From the NCBI GenBank assembly GCA_003024985.2, contig PXIH01S0007421.1: 12,058 nt of DNA, one strand, 5' to 3'. Numbering within the stretch: position 1 is the stretch's first letter; every line of letters starts with the position of its first letter. The DNA comes from Euperipatoides rowelli. Lineage: Eukaryota > Onychophora > Udeonychophora > Euonychophora > Peripatopsidae. Positions 1 to 9,351 of this stretch are shown in pieces. The notes under the pieces are model-generated. The model did no database searches and had not been told where the DNA came from. It saw only the letters and a program-made list of their open reading frames with translations. Position numbers and translations under genes: made by a program.

Positions 1-640
1 ATTTGATCAATTTTATGTGTAAAAAATTCTCATATCCAATTTTTGGGCTAGAGATTTTCTAGATCTATTGTATTAATTTAGTTTATCTTTTATTTTAATA
101 AAAACCGATTAAGAATATCAATAATAAGTTGTATTCCATTATTTTTCTAGCTTTCAATATTACTGTAGGTTATTTGTGCGGTGATTTATTACATAAGCAA
201 AATAATATTGTATTGATATTCACTGTATACAAATAACTTTTACTTTTAGTCCATCAATTTTTTTAAAGCTGCAAACTTATATTCTTTATTTAAATATGTT
301 GAATTAATCAGGTCTATGCGGGCGTGTCTCTCAAGTTCACTCTGTCACTAATTTCCCCTGGCAAGAAATCAAATTGATAAGGAATTTATCACTCTTGGAA
401 TTGTATAGTTAAATTATATTCGCTATCCATAATGAATTAATTTAAGTAGTCTAGTTATTAAAAAATTAAATGGAAATAATTGAACTAGATCGATTTGTGG
501 CTAATGTGGGTTGTTTGTTTTTATGCTATGAAAGATTGTTCATTTGTGCTACTGTTTTCTCTGGATTATGTCACAAAAAAACTCTTGGATGCAAATAATG
601 TCTATATAGAAATATTTATTAAATTTCATTTCTAAATAAC
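1..640. other. AT-rich non-coding stretch
   Basis: I see no gene, RNA or mobile element here. The stretch is strongly A+T-rich with frequent stops in all frames. A short, less AT-rich patch around 309-372 (GCGGGCGTGTCTC and following) has no open frame or motif I recognise. A run of twelve T's closes the stretch at 641-652. Confidence 0.6.
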
Positions 641-652
641 TTTTTTTTTTTT
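641..652 (-). repeat. Poly(A) run (T12 on plus strand)
   Basis: Twelve T's on the plus strand form a homopolymer 84 bases beyond the last readable stop of the minus-strand coding remnant. It could be the remains of a retrocopy tail, but similar A/T runs occur throughout the window. Confidence 0.5.
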
Positions 653-735
653 AGAATTATTATTTTTTTAACCAAGTGCAATTATTTTTTTTAGTAATTT
701 TCTTTTAAATGAAATAAAAAAAAAAATCCATTTGT

Positions 736-1624
736 CTAGCTTTCAGCTTTCTCAATCGACTGTTGAATGATGGAAAAAGCTTTGGCATTGACAAAGTAGC
801 TGTCAGCAGAATTTGTAATTTGGGATAATATTGGACAGAAAATATGCTGCCAATCACTTCCTTGATCCTAACCTCATTGACACAAGTATGTGGTACCATT
901 CTTCTGCCACCTCTATTCCAGCCTTAACATTGTCATATGGAGAAAATACTAAACTCTTCTGACCATGCTTATGAAGCTCACCTTCAAAGACTTTCTGACT
1001 ACTAGATTTCTTTTTTCTTTTTATCCATCTTACTAAGAATCCAGGCAAAGAGGAGTCTGAGTAACAGTCTTGCACTTTTGAAGAATTCTCAGATAAGCTG
1101 TCTTTTGAGATTTTTCTTCAGAGCACTTCTTTATTATTTTTTACTTTTACACCCTTCACTATATTCTTCAGAATCTCTTTAGAATCATGCTGCTCTTCTT
1201 CTGATTCTTTCTCCTCTATTTGACATGTCATTGTATCATCATCCTGAGATATTTCCTTAAATTATGTAAATTCTTTCATTTCAGAAACCGTAAAAGGGCA
1301 TGCATATGACAGGTAATTCAATTCATTGGGGCAATCTTTCTCATCAACTTCTGATCCAGCATTGTTACTATCCTAGTTCTTGCACTCTAAGGGGCTTTCT
1401 GCAATGAACCTCAATTAAAACATATTGCAACTGTTGTAGAAACCTCTAGCTTATAATTGATGCCCAGGAAAGATACCTCAATAAATTCTGTTAAACTGAT
1501 GGTTTTATCCTTGAGTGAATACAGTTTAATCAGCATACAATCCTAGAAGCCACCAGAGATGACAGTCGACTGAAATTATGCTGGAATAGTCCATCACAGC
1601 TACATCATTTAGGGGGATCAAAAT
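736..1624 (-). pseudogene. Decayed protein-coding remnant, family not recognised
   Basis: Read on the minus strand, this block is less AT-rich than its surroundings and contains successive coding-like segments in different frames. The first is 1624-1529 (32 codons, with a Leu-Trp-Trp-Leu-Leu-Gly stretch). The second is 1533-1414 (40 codons, starting LIKLYSLKDKT). The third is 1372-857, rich in Glu, Asp, Ser and Lys, with a Trp-Ile-Lys-Arg-Lys-Lys-Lys basic patch near 1020. The last is 867-739 (43 codons), ending in SIEKAES at a TAG at 738-736. The third segment is interrupted by TAA at 1264-1262 and TGA at 1120-1118, which look like single-base changes because the acidic/basic composition continues across them. 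Frameshifts separate the segments. This pattern suits an inactivated gene, a domesticated transposon gene or a retrocopy. In the minus-strand sense it is followed by A-rich tracts, including twelve A's at 652-641, which could be an old poly(A) tail. I do not recognise the family. A multi-exon gene with misjudged boundaries is possible but less likely given the in-segment stops. Confidence 0.4.
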
Positions 1625-1670
1625 TCATTTGCAGTAAAATATTCATGTTAAAAGCAGCTTTCTGTCCGGG

Positions 1671-2094
1671 CATCGTCCATCCATCCTTCCTTTCCATTCG
1701 TCCATCCGTCCAGCCAGCCATCCATCTATCTAACTATATATCCAAACCTCAATCCTTCTATATATTCAACATTTCATCTCTTTATCTATCCACCCCTCTA
1801 TTTATCCTTTCATCCATCCTCTATCTATCCAACTATCCCTTTATATTTCTATCTGACCATTCATCTATCTATTCAAGCATCAATCCCTATATTCCTCTTT
1901 CCTATATCCTTCTACCCATCTACTCATCTGTCACTCTAATCCATCTACCATCTATATGATACAATCCATCTGTCTTTCTGTAAGTCTGTCTAACAACCTA
2001 CTGTATCTGCTGTCCATTTATATGTTCATCTGTCCATCCTTCCATCATCATCTATAAATCTATCAATTCATCCTGCAATTTTTCCATCCACACA
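1671..2094. repeat. Degenerate CATC/TCTA tetranucleotide array
   Basis: About 420 bases are built from CATC, TCCA and TCTA units with many substitutions and small indels, such as CCATCCATCC at the left end and TCCATCATCATC at the right. The plus strand is pyrimidine-rich and poor in G. Open frames inside it, such as the one at 1645-1959 with Ser/Ile/Leu/Tyr/Pro repeats, are products of the repeat and not genes. The degree of decay suggests an old microsatellite. Confidence 0.9.
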
Positions 2095-2367
2095 GTCTAT
2101 TTTAATTTTTGGGCCAGTGGTGTTATTATATTTCTTCCATTTTTTATAAAACATAAGATTATTTTTAAATGCTTATGTGCTTAAACTTTTTAATGGCAAA
2201 ACATACAAAAATATCCACATCCCCACTCCAATGATACCTAATTTTTTATAGCTTGGTGTAGTAGTCTAACATTAAAAATAAGTAGAAGAGGCATAGGCTA
2301 ACAAAGGGTTAATCTGGCTGAACACATTATATTATGAAATTACACACATTCTATTATGGTCCAACAA

Positions 2368-2559
2368 GGAGAAAAAGAAAAAGAACAAGAATATTAAGAC
2401 TAATAAGAATAAAAGAATAAGAAATATAATAAGTATAAGATTAAGAATAAGAGTAAGAAGAGAAATATGATTAACTAACATAATGAATAGTAAGAAGTAA
2501 CAGAGGTTTGAGAATAAAATATGAACAAGAAGAAAAAAAAAGAAATAGATGGTGAAGCA
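2368..2559. repeat. Degenerate purine-rich AAGAATAAG-type repeat
   Basis: The stretch is composed of variants of AAGAA, AATAAG and AAGAATAAG. It is almost free of C: bases 2401-2474 contain none, and 2371-2520 contain five. It is a low-complexity simple repeat in which most G's are flanked by A's. No open frame of note runs through it. Confidence 0.8.
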
Positions 2560-3100
2560 GCAGACTATAATATTTTCTTTAAAATCTTACAATATTTAAT
2601 ATTTCTCAAGGATTACAAAATATTCAGCCTTAAAGGGTTGCTTTATAATTACTTGGACAAAGTTAAATAAGAAAGTCATTTTTAAAAAAAAACCAAATTG
2701 ATATTATCTGTTTTTCATTTGTTTCTGATGTATTTCAGTAGTCAAGTAAAACCATTTTACACTTTAAATAGAAGTTCCTTTTTTCATTAAATTGACTAAG
2801 CTGATTGCAGTTGTAAGATTTTCCCGGAAATTGTCAAGGTTACATGATGAGTCAATTGCATTTACTTGGCATGTTTCTGAAAGAAAGATGAGAGAAGAAG
2901 GTAAAAAAAAAAAAAAAACTACAAGAAATAAATAAATAAAGTATGTCTGTTTATATATTAACTTTCAAACTACAACTATATGTTGCCCTAAACTTCATAA
3001 AAAACATATTAACTATAATGGTAGTATATCTTGCAATCTACTGTGTGTTTTCTTTCATAAAATATACATGTGAATGCAACACACTGTATATACCATATGT
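2560..3100. other. AT-rich non-coding stretch
   Basis: No gene is seen. The stretch holds a run of fifteen A's at 2904-2918 followed by a short AAAT microsatellite at 2926-2940. The 64-codon open frame that begins at 2943 is hydrophobic low-information sequence, which AT-rich DNA gives by chance. Confidence 0.6.
2904..2940. repeat. A15 run plus (AAAT)n microsatellite
   Basis: Fifteen A's at 2904-2918 are followed after seven bases by AAATAAATAAATAAA at 2926-2940. An A run followed by a short A-rich microsatellite is a form that retroposon tails often leave. No recognisable element body lies to the left. Confidence 0.7.
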
Positions 3101-3103
3101 CTA

Positions 3104-3510
3104 CAGGACTGGATCCACCGTAGTCGGCCTCAACTAACATCTGCTTCAGCTGGGTTGTTTCTCAGATGTACTGGGAAAAATGCCGCTCTGTCTGTGGTAG
3201 TGGGTGGCTGCCTTCAGTTGATCAAGTGTGGGTAGCTTTTGGTGCACCCCTGACATGATGGTAATTTTGATGGAAAAATAAATTTCATCTGGGGCTGGAT
3301 ACTCTTGGCTGGGTTACACAATTTCTCCAAAGCTGCTGGTTTTGACTGGAGGTGGACTGGATAGTGTCAGGGTACTGAGTATGGAAAAACTTCAACTAGG
3401 CTGCAGCTGGTAGACTAGAGCTGGGTTAATGCTGGCTGGTATCTTGCTGGTTTATATCTTCCTTCTCGCACTGCAGTTTAACTTTTTTTTTTTAGTGTTG
3501 ACTGCTGGAA
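3104..3510. repeat. G/T-rich CTGG-word island
   Basis: About fifteen CTGG tetramers fall in roughly 400 bases, often as GCTGG or ACTGG, including the tandem pair GCTGGCTGG near 3431. The surrounding DNA is AT-rich and nearly lacks this word. There is no fixed period, so if it began as a minisatellite it has decayed. One plus-strand frame is open for about 43 codons from 3124, but it is then broken by TGA, TAA and TGA in close succession. I therefore call it a degenerate repeat or retroposon fragment, not a gene. CTGG/CCAGC-rich minisatellites are known in animal genomes, but I cannot assign this to a named family. Confidence 0.5.
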
Positions 3511-3996
3511 GTATTAAGTCATGCAAAAAAAAAATATGAGTTAAGTGGTAGTTTAGGTCCTTGTCCTAACCTTTATATCATTAATTTTAAAAATTCATGG
3601 TTAGGGTAAAAGTTAACACATTTTGACTGTCCCATCTTTTTGTATAGAAAACTGATCCAATAGTAATTTTGGAGGTGTGAAATTGAATAATGAAAAGTTC
3701 AGTTTCCAATGAAATTGTTGACAATAGATAATTATCCATAGTCTGGGATCTCAAAGAGAGTTATGGGATCCTGGTTCATTATTAAACAAGAAATGGTACC
3801 TATTACACTTCACTCCAGGAATCATTATGAATCACCATATAAAATATTATGTACAAAAATATAAATATTTAATGTTATGGAAATATTACAAATAAAGCCA
3901 TCATGAAATACATCTCAATACAGCCACTAACAGAATGACATAAAAAATGAGAAGGTTTGGATAAAAAATGTTGAAATAAATAAAAATCAGGTTTTA
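3511..3996. other. AT-rich non-coding stretch
   Basis: No gene, RNA or repeat array is recognised. Stops are frequent in every frame, and the only notable features are short A runs. Confidence 0.55.
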
Positions 3997-4096
3997 TTAC
4001 TTGTCACACTTGAATGAGCACCACTAATCTGGACGAAAAATGTCCAAGCTTACAGTTGAGCCTTACTTCTATACTAGGCTGATGTGTGTCAAGTAA
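3997..4096. repeat. 100-bp segment with imperfect 13-bp inverted ends
   Basis: The left arm at 3997-4009 (TTACTTGTCACAC) matches the reverse complement of the right arm at 4084-4096 at 12 of 13 positions. Between them is a small internal hairpin at 4030-4046 with a 5-bp TGGAC/GTCCA stem. The pattern could be a tiny inverted-repeat element or chance. No clear target-site duplication flanks it. Confidence 0.3.
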
Positions 4097-5250
4097 GAAG
4101 GGGGAAAAAAACTACTAGGAGAATAAATTGTCAAACACTTAACCAATCTCTGTAAACCAGAGGAAGAGAGAAAAAATAAATTCCCTCTTTATGATTCTTG
4201 GCCCAGTTTGACATCCATCTTTAATGAAATATGCTGAGTTAAAAATGATTTGACCCTTTTTCAATAAAAAAAATAAAAAATTTATTAATTTACTTTAATA
4301 GAAAAATATGGAATGGGAAAATGAATGAAATGGTAGGGTTACTCAATCTTGTGAGACAACAACAAACTCCCAAGATTTAATGCTTAGAAAAATATCAATA
4401 AAAATGAATTAATTTGAATGAAAGAAAAGAAATAGTAAACATGATNTGANCAATAATAATATCTTGGTTGACTAAACTGNNCTGTCTGTCTGTGTACAAG
4501 ATTTANGAAATATTCTGATTTATAAACAATTGACNTTGAATGGTTATNGAATATTTTACATTATTTTAAAAATGATCAAATTACAAACTTCAACTTTGCT
4601 ATAAGTTGGAATATAATAACAGCTTTANGAATTATTAATAATTGTTATGAAATTATTTAATNATAAAAACAATTAATTTATTTTGAACTGTATATTATTT
4701 GTTTCTGATAAAAAAAAATAGGCTACTCAAGTTTTATTAAGTTAGTTTGCATTCCTATGTTTAACATAATTCTTCCATCCAAAAAAAATCAAGAATATTA
4801 ATATTGCATATAAGATGTGACTGACCGTAAAAGCTAATAACTTTTGTTAATATACCTGGGTAAAGACATAAAGTGATATCATGGATAAGTGTAAAAATCC
4901 TGAGCTTGGAAATTTTTCTATTTCCTTACTCAGACTTATTTAAAATAAAAAATATCCTATAACGACTGTTGATTTTGACTGGACAATATAGATTATTCAA
5001 TGAAGCTAGCCCTTAATTCTTAAAGGGACTATTGTATGGAATAACTTAACTTCTAACAGTGTTTTATTCCGGACATTCGATTTTTCTTTATAAAAAAAAA
5101 AAATAAAAAAAAAAATACGTCTTTACTACATATTAAGAAGATCTGTCTTTACAAAGGGGTTATCTATGCCTTTTGCAAAAATTCCGGAAACTGATTAGAA
5201 CTTCAGATCATCCTCTTTAAAAAAAAAACAAAAGCAAAAGCAAAACAAAA
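4097..5250. other. AT-rich non-coding stretch with nine N calls
   Basis: No gene is seen. Undetermined bases lie at 4446, 4450, 4480, 4481, 4506, 4535, 4548, 4628 and 4662, all within about 220 bases, which points to low-quality or polymorphic assembly there. A 14-bp perfect palindrome of A and T lies at 4630-4643. Runs of twelve and eleven A's separated by a single T lie at 5092-5115. Confidence 0.6.
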
Positions 5251-5471
5251 TAATGCTACAAATAGAAGTTTGGCTGGACATGATTGTCACTTTAAAACTC
5301 CTAAGTGTGATAATGTCTTTGCCTGAGCCCGAGTCTCATATGCTTTATGAGCTCAAGCTGGACCACGCTTATATCATGCAAGTATTTAAAAAAATAATAA
5401 TAATAAAAAAAAAACTTTTATTAACCGATAGATATGGCATTCTGATTTGAACGCAGCTACAGCTTAAAGAC

Positions 5472-6095
5472 ATGGTTTTGTATGAATTGACTGATTTTAT
5501 AGGCTCGGCCAATCACCTGGCACTTTCCTGTACTGGAAAAGTATGGAAATATTCTCAAAAATAATTTGGAGGGCCACAACTACGCTATTGCTGTGGCCCA
5601 GCATTGGGCAAGAGAGATGAAAAAAATGTATAGAGAGGGGGGTTGCACCCTAATTCCCTTTTTATACTATAAGGCTACTGATACCAACAATTAGGAATGG
5701 AAAGTTGGAAACATGGTGAATGGCTGGTGCTGGATCTCAGACAGACCCACTGCTATTGTACCGTAAATGGAGGCATAGAGGACACTCATTTTCGGAGCTG
5801 ATCCTGATTCCTGTATGGGGCCCCAGGTCATGCATCAAACCCAAATGTCCACTTACACAATAGAAGGAAACACAGACACACTATAGCTAAGCTTACTAAC
5901 AAACACAAGATGAAAGAAAATGCAAAGGTAGCAATGGGAAAAAAATATGAGAGAGTAGTAAAGGGGGGTGGTACAGACCAGCAGACCAAAATTGAAACCA
6001 GGCACAGAAGAACATCGGAGGCCCCTATAATGAATTGTAGAGAACCTTTCTTTCCAAGGCAAAGGAATTCTTTTGCAAAAAATACCAAAAAATAA
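5472..6095 (+). pseudogene. Decayed coding-like stretch, possibly transposon-derived
   Basis: Three plus-strand frames carry coding-like segments in a less AT-rich block. The first runs 5472-5564 (30 codons from an ATG). The second is 5503-5694 (63 codons, with EGHNYAIAVAQHWAREMKKM near the middle), and the same frame resumes after stops at 5692, 5764 and 5776 as far as 5883. The third is 5808-6095 (95 codons, no Met until 5910). This last segment is very basic in its centre (HKMKENAK) and then has VVKGGGTD. In general form, a basic stretch followed by a Gly-Gly-Gly turn resembles the region after Myb/SANT-like DNA-binding domains in NAIF1-type and Harbinger-associated proteins; that is inference from composition only. 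Stops and frame changes argue against a functional gene. I cannot name the family, and three unrelated chance frames are not excluded. Confidence 0.3.
5571..5599. other. Perfect 8-bp GC-rich hairpin
   Basis: GGGCCACA at 5571-5578 pairs exactly with TGTGGCCC at 5592-5599 across a 13-base loop. In AT-rich DNA this is an unusually GC-rich stem. It falls inside the coding-like frame at 5503-5694, so it may be incidental to codon content. Confidence 0.5.
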
Positions 6096-6980
6096 AAATT
6101 TCTTAAGTGAAAGTAAAAAAAAACTGTGTAAAATTAATTTATTTAAAATTTGTTAAAAAAAATGCTAATTGTTATCAAGAAGTTTTTATAATAATGTTTG
6201 CCTTGTTACTAATGGAAGGGGAACAAATCTTTATTTACCAAATACATTTTTCCCCTACAAAAAAATGATTTATTAACAAAATTTGATATTAATTAAAATT
6301 TTGAGATTACAAAATTAAGGTTTCAAATTTAACTTGGGTCTGAGATTATATTTATGATTACAGTAAATATTTTATAAAGAGTAGGTTACTTACAATAGCA
6401 TAGCACAGTATTTATAATCTACTGTAAGAAGAGTGCTGGTCAGTATGTTTGGATTTATTTTAAAACAAATAGGGCCATAATAGCATAATGTATGAATTTG
6501 ATGATGATTCTGTACACATCAATATGATTTCAAGACATTAGCTGATAAAATAGTAAATTGGCATTATCTGATATTTGCATCGCTATATTGAAAGAACATG
6601 AGTGACATGCAAATACAGACTTAAAAACCTTGTAAATGTAATTCAATTTGAATTCTATTCTTCATTTAACTATAAAGCTAAATGATTTATTACAAACTTA
6701 CAATTATTTTTTCTTGTTTTATTTTTTACCATCATCAATTGACCTAGAATAGCACTTTTGGTGAAAGTCCGGCTATATGTATAAAAATAAAAAAAGCATA
6801 AAAATGCACAGCCAAACAGCAATTCACAGCTGGGCTGATGAAAGTTGTATAGCCTATAAATTATAAAAAAGTTAATTTGATTGTATTACATTGCATTAGA
6901 TTTGTGGTATAGTTATTTTATTATCTAGTAAGAATTAGATTTCAATATGAAGATTAGGACGGTAGCCTAAGTAAAAAAAA
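6096..6980. other. AT-rich non-coding stretch
   Basis: No gene, RNA or array is recognised. The only repeated word I noticed is AATTCACAGCTG at 6821-6832, which recurs exactly 160 bases later at 6981-6992. Confidence 0.55.
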
Positions 6981-6986
6981 AATTCA

Positions 6987-7078
6987 CAGCTGAACCATTT
7001 AAGTAAATGCAGTCATGTGACATGAAGTCAATATGCTATTGGTTCTTTTTGAAAAAGGGCTACAGCTGATGTCACATC
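6987..7078. promoter_or_regulatory. Candidate cluster of E-box, CCAAT-like and CRE-like words
   Basis: Within 92 bases lie CAGCTG E-boxes at 6987-6992 and 7063-7068 and TCATGTGA at 7013-7020, which has the M-box form bound by MITF/TFE factors. ATTGG at 7038-7042 is an inverted CCAAT core. TGATGTCA at 7067-7074 is one base from a CRE and sits in the odd palindrome GATGTCACATC at 7068-7078. Such density is suggestive of an enhancer or promoter, but each word is short and no gene is identified beside it. The nearest ATG frame, MDSRMEFKHHYSLKI near 7170, is only 15 codons long. Confidence 0.2.
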
Positions 7079-7092
7079 TGTCTATAGAGCCT

Positions 7093-7882
7093 AGGAGATC
7101 AATCAAACCTTCTTTCTTTAATAACCTTGAGACTGCCTGTCAAATCAGAGTTGTTAGAAAACCATAATTATGGACAGTCGAATGGAGTTCAAGCATCATT
7201 ACAGTCTAAAAATATAAAAACGAAACAGTAAAGTTACTTTTTCCATAAATATTGTATTATAATATTAATTTCCATTCGAAAACAGTTTTTTTTTTTTTTA
7301 TGTATTTAGACTTGATTTAAAAAATATGTTCACTAGTAGATTAAAAAGATTATTGGTATGAACAACATAATTATGTTAGTTAATTATAATATCCCTGGAT
7401 ATGTAAATAATAAATAATGTGTTATTCTCTTTGTATTAATATTGTGACTAATTAACTGTGACTTTTCTATTGAGATTTTGGTGTGGCAATGAAATCTAAT
7501 TTATAAAATAAAGTTGAAAAGTTTAATGGGATGCTTTTAATTATTCTGTGAAAAATAACGCAATTAAAAATTTATTCAATTTAATTTTTAGAAACAAGGA
7601 AAAGCAATTAAATTATTAAAATTGCTACAAAAAAAATAAAGAAAGAAAAAAAAAAAAGAAAATTCACTTAACAAATGGAAATTAATCATAAATTATATTT
7701 ATCAGCATATTTAACCTTGTAAAGAATTATGTTTTTATGGTTTCCTCATTATGAAATCTAAAGTAAAAAGATATTTGATTAAAAATTAAATAAAGCATTT
7801 TGTAAATTTCAGATAAATTTTAATATACTGAACTTTTAATTAAAAAAAAAACTTTTATTCTGATCTAATTTCATAATGATAA
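7093..7882. other. AT-rich non-coding stretch
   Basis: No gene is seen. There is a run of fourteen T's at 7286-7299 and an A-rich low-complexity patch (AAAGAAAG type) at about 7628-7662. Stops are dense in all frames. Confidence 0.6.
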
Positions 7883-8115
7883 TATCTCTATCTCTATCTG
7901 TCTCTCTCTATCTATCTCTATCTCTCTTGCTCTCTCTATCTCCAGCTATCTCTCTCTATTTCCCTTTATTCCTATCTATCTCTTTCTATCTTAAAATCTA
8001 TCTGTCTATATATATCATTATCTCTCTCTATTCATCCATCTTAATACCAATCTCTCCCTCCATCAATTCAACCATCTATCCTAATATCCATTTTTCCCAT
8101 CTATCTATCTATCTA
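7883..8115. repeat. TCTA/TCTC degenerate microsatellite
   Basis: The array consists of TCTA, TCTC, TCTG and, towards the right, CATC units, ending in four clean TCTA-type units near 8099-8115. Its plus strand is pyrimidine-rich, in the same orientation as the array at 1671-2094. The 84-codon open frame across it, made largely of Ser, Leu, Ile and Tyr, is a by-product of the repeat. Confidence 0.9.
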
Positions 8116-8130
8116 GTAGCATACTACTAG
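8113..8130. other. 7-bp hairpin at the microsatellite border
   Basis: CTAGTAG at 8113-8119 pairs perfectly with CTACTAG at 8124-8130 across the loop CATA. It sits exactly where the TCTA array ends and may reflect slippage at the array edge. Confidence 0.5.
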
Positions 8131-9350
8131 TAAATAGTAGAATTTTTCTTTATCTACCTTATATTTTACAGTCTCAGATTAACTATAATAGCACGAAGAA
8201 AGAAATTAACATTTAATAAAACCAAACTGATTTTAGAATTTTATGTTGCTTTTACAAAGTCAAAAATTATTAATTAAAATAGTTATTTTTTTTTAATGAA
8301 AATTTTTATTTGATCTGTATTATTGAATGATTTTTGTTCCTTTTTTCAAATAAAGATGTTTAAAATTTTGTTTTAATTTTTATAAATTTATTTTTATATG
8401 ATGTGTATATTTAATGTCGGATGTCAGAGTACATATGATGGGCCATTATAGCTCTTTTATCCCCATTAGAATAGTTATGAATTATAGCATGTGGGCAATC
8501 ATAAAACTATTTCAAGTTTTCAAAATATGTAAATATTCTATGAACGAGGAGTAGACGTTTGTTCAAGATGTACCCTCACCAACAGCTACACATGCCCTGG
8601 AAATATTAGAATAATCTACCCGAGACTAACTTGAAATAAAAGCTAACATCCAATATTACTAAACTATTAAATAAAAATCAATAATTATATTCTAACCAAT
8701 AAATGACTTATAGTAAGTATAGTAACTGGCTGCTGCAAAAGAGCTAGGGTAAAGAGATTAAAACATAAATAAATGGTGGCTTGTAAAAATGTAAATACAT
8801 GTAAAGTATAATACTCGTGATAACAAATAACAGCTTAAGGAAGGGTGAGGTATCGAAAGAAGTGTAAAAAATGTACCTCTATATTGTAGGTATATTAAGA
8901 GTATTATCCAAACACCTACTGTCACACGCTAATATGAACAAGGATAATGATGACAGAACCCTAGATGTTAAACTGACCAATAATGTAATCAAATTAAAAT
9001 AAATATATGATTCAAAAATGTAAATGCAAACAAATAGAATAAAGCCGACTGCAACTATGACTGCCTGTTTGAAGCGCTCAAATGAAGCGTTTATTGCTCT
9101 TTTAATCATTATAACTGTCATTATATAATTCAACTGCAAAAGGGTTAATCAGATCTCCAATAAATTAAAGTAGGTACATTTGAAGACTACCAATATTGAA
9201 AATTAGATTAAAAATAGGAAATACCCACTCTTTATGGTCTACATTGGACCCCCCACCCCTCCAACAATAGTAGTTTGTCATTTATTATTTTAAGTCAAAT
9301 CTGAAGCATTTAATTCCAAATTTATTTATAGTGTACATGTATTTTTTTAG
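8131..9350. other. AT-rich non-coding stretch
   Basis: No gene is supported. The plus strand is A-rich from about 8560 to 9180. Small oddities are a repeated GAAGCG at 9071-9076 and 9084-9089, and a C-rich patch near 9249-9262 (GGACCCCCCACCCCTCC). A minus-strand open frame at 9139-8879 is hydrophobic and of a length this composition can give by chance. Confidence 0.5.
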
Positions 9351-9351
9351 T

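Noticed and set aside
705-899. 64-codon minus-strand open frame
   Set aside because: It overlaps the more protein-like frame 867-739 and ends in a homopolymer-derived Phe/Tyr stretch, so it is probably a shadow frame of the decayed gene.
1645-1959. 104-codon plus-strand open frame
   Set aside because: It runs through the CATC/TCTA array and its Ser/Ile/Leu/Tyr/Pro composition is dictated by the repeat.
2943-3137. 64-codon plus-strand hydrophobic open frame
   Set aside because: Its length is within chance expectation in AT-rich DNA, and it shows no motif or splice context.
5253-5450. 65-codon plus-strand open frame
   Set aside because: The middle is fairly protein-like, but the end is an A-rich Lys/Ile run. 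There is no recognisable domain, and it is not in line with the coding-like stretch that follows.
5828-6088. Two minus-strand open frames (86 and 69 codons) opposite the coding-like plus strand
   Set aside because: They overlap each other and are antisense to the basic plus-strand frame. Their Phe/Leu/Cys-rich composition looks like an antisense shadow.
7876-8130. 84-codon plus-strand open frame
   Set aside because: It is a translation of the TCTA/TCTC microsatellite.
8879-9139. 86-codon minus-strand hydrophobic open frame preceded by a good acceptor-like CCCTTTTGCAG
   Set aside because: I considered it as a second exon for the 10055-10158 segment. Joining in the required phase gives a stop (TGA) at once, and the composition is chance-like.
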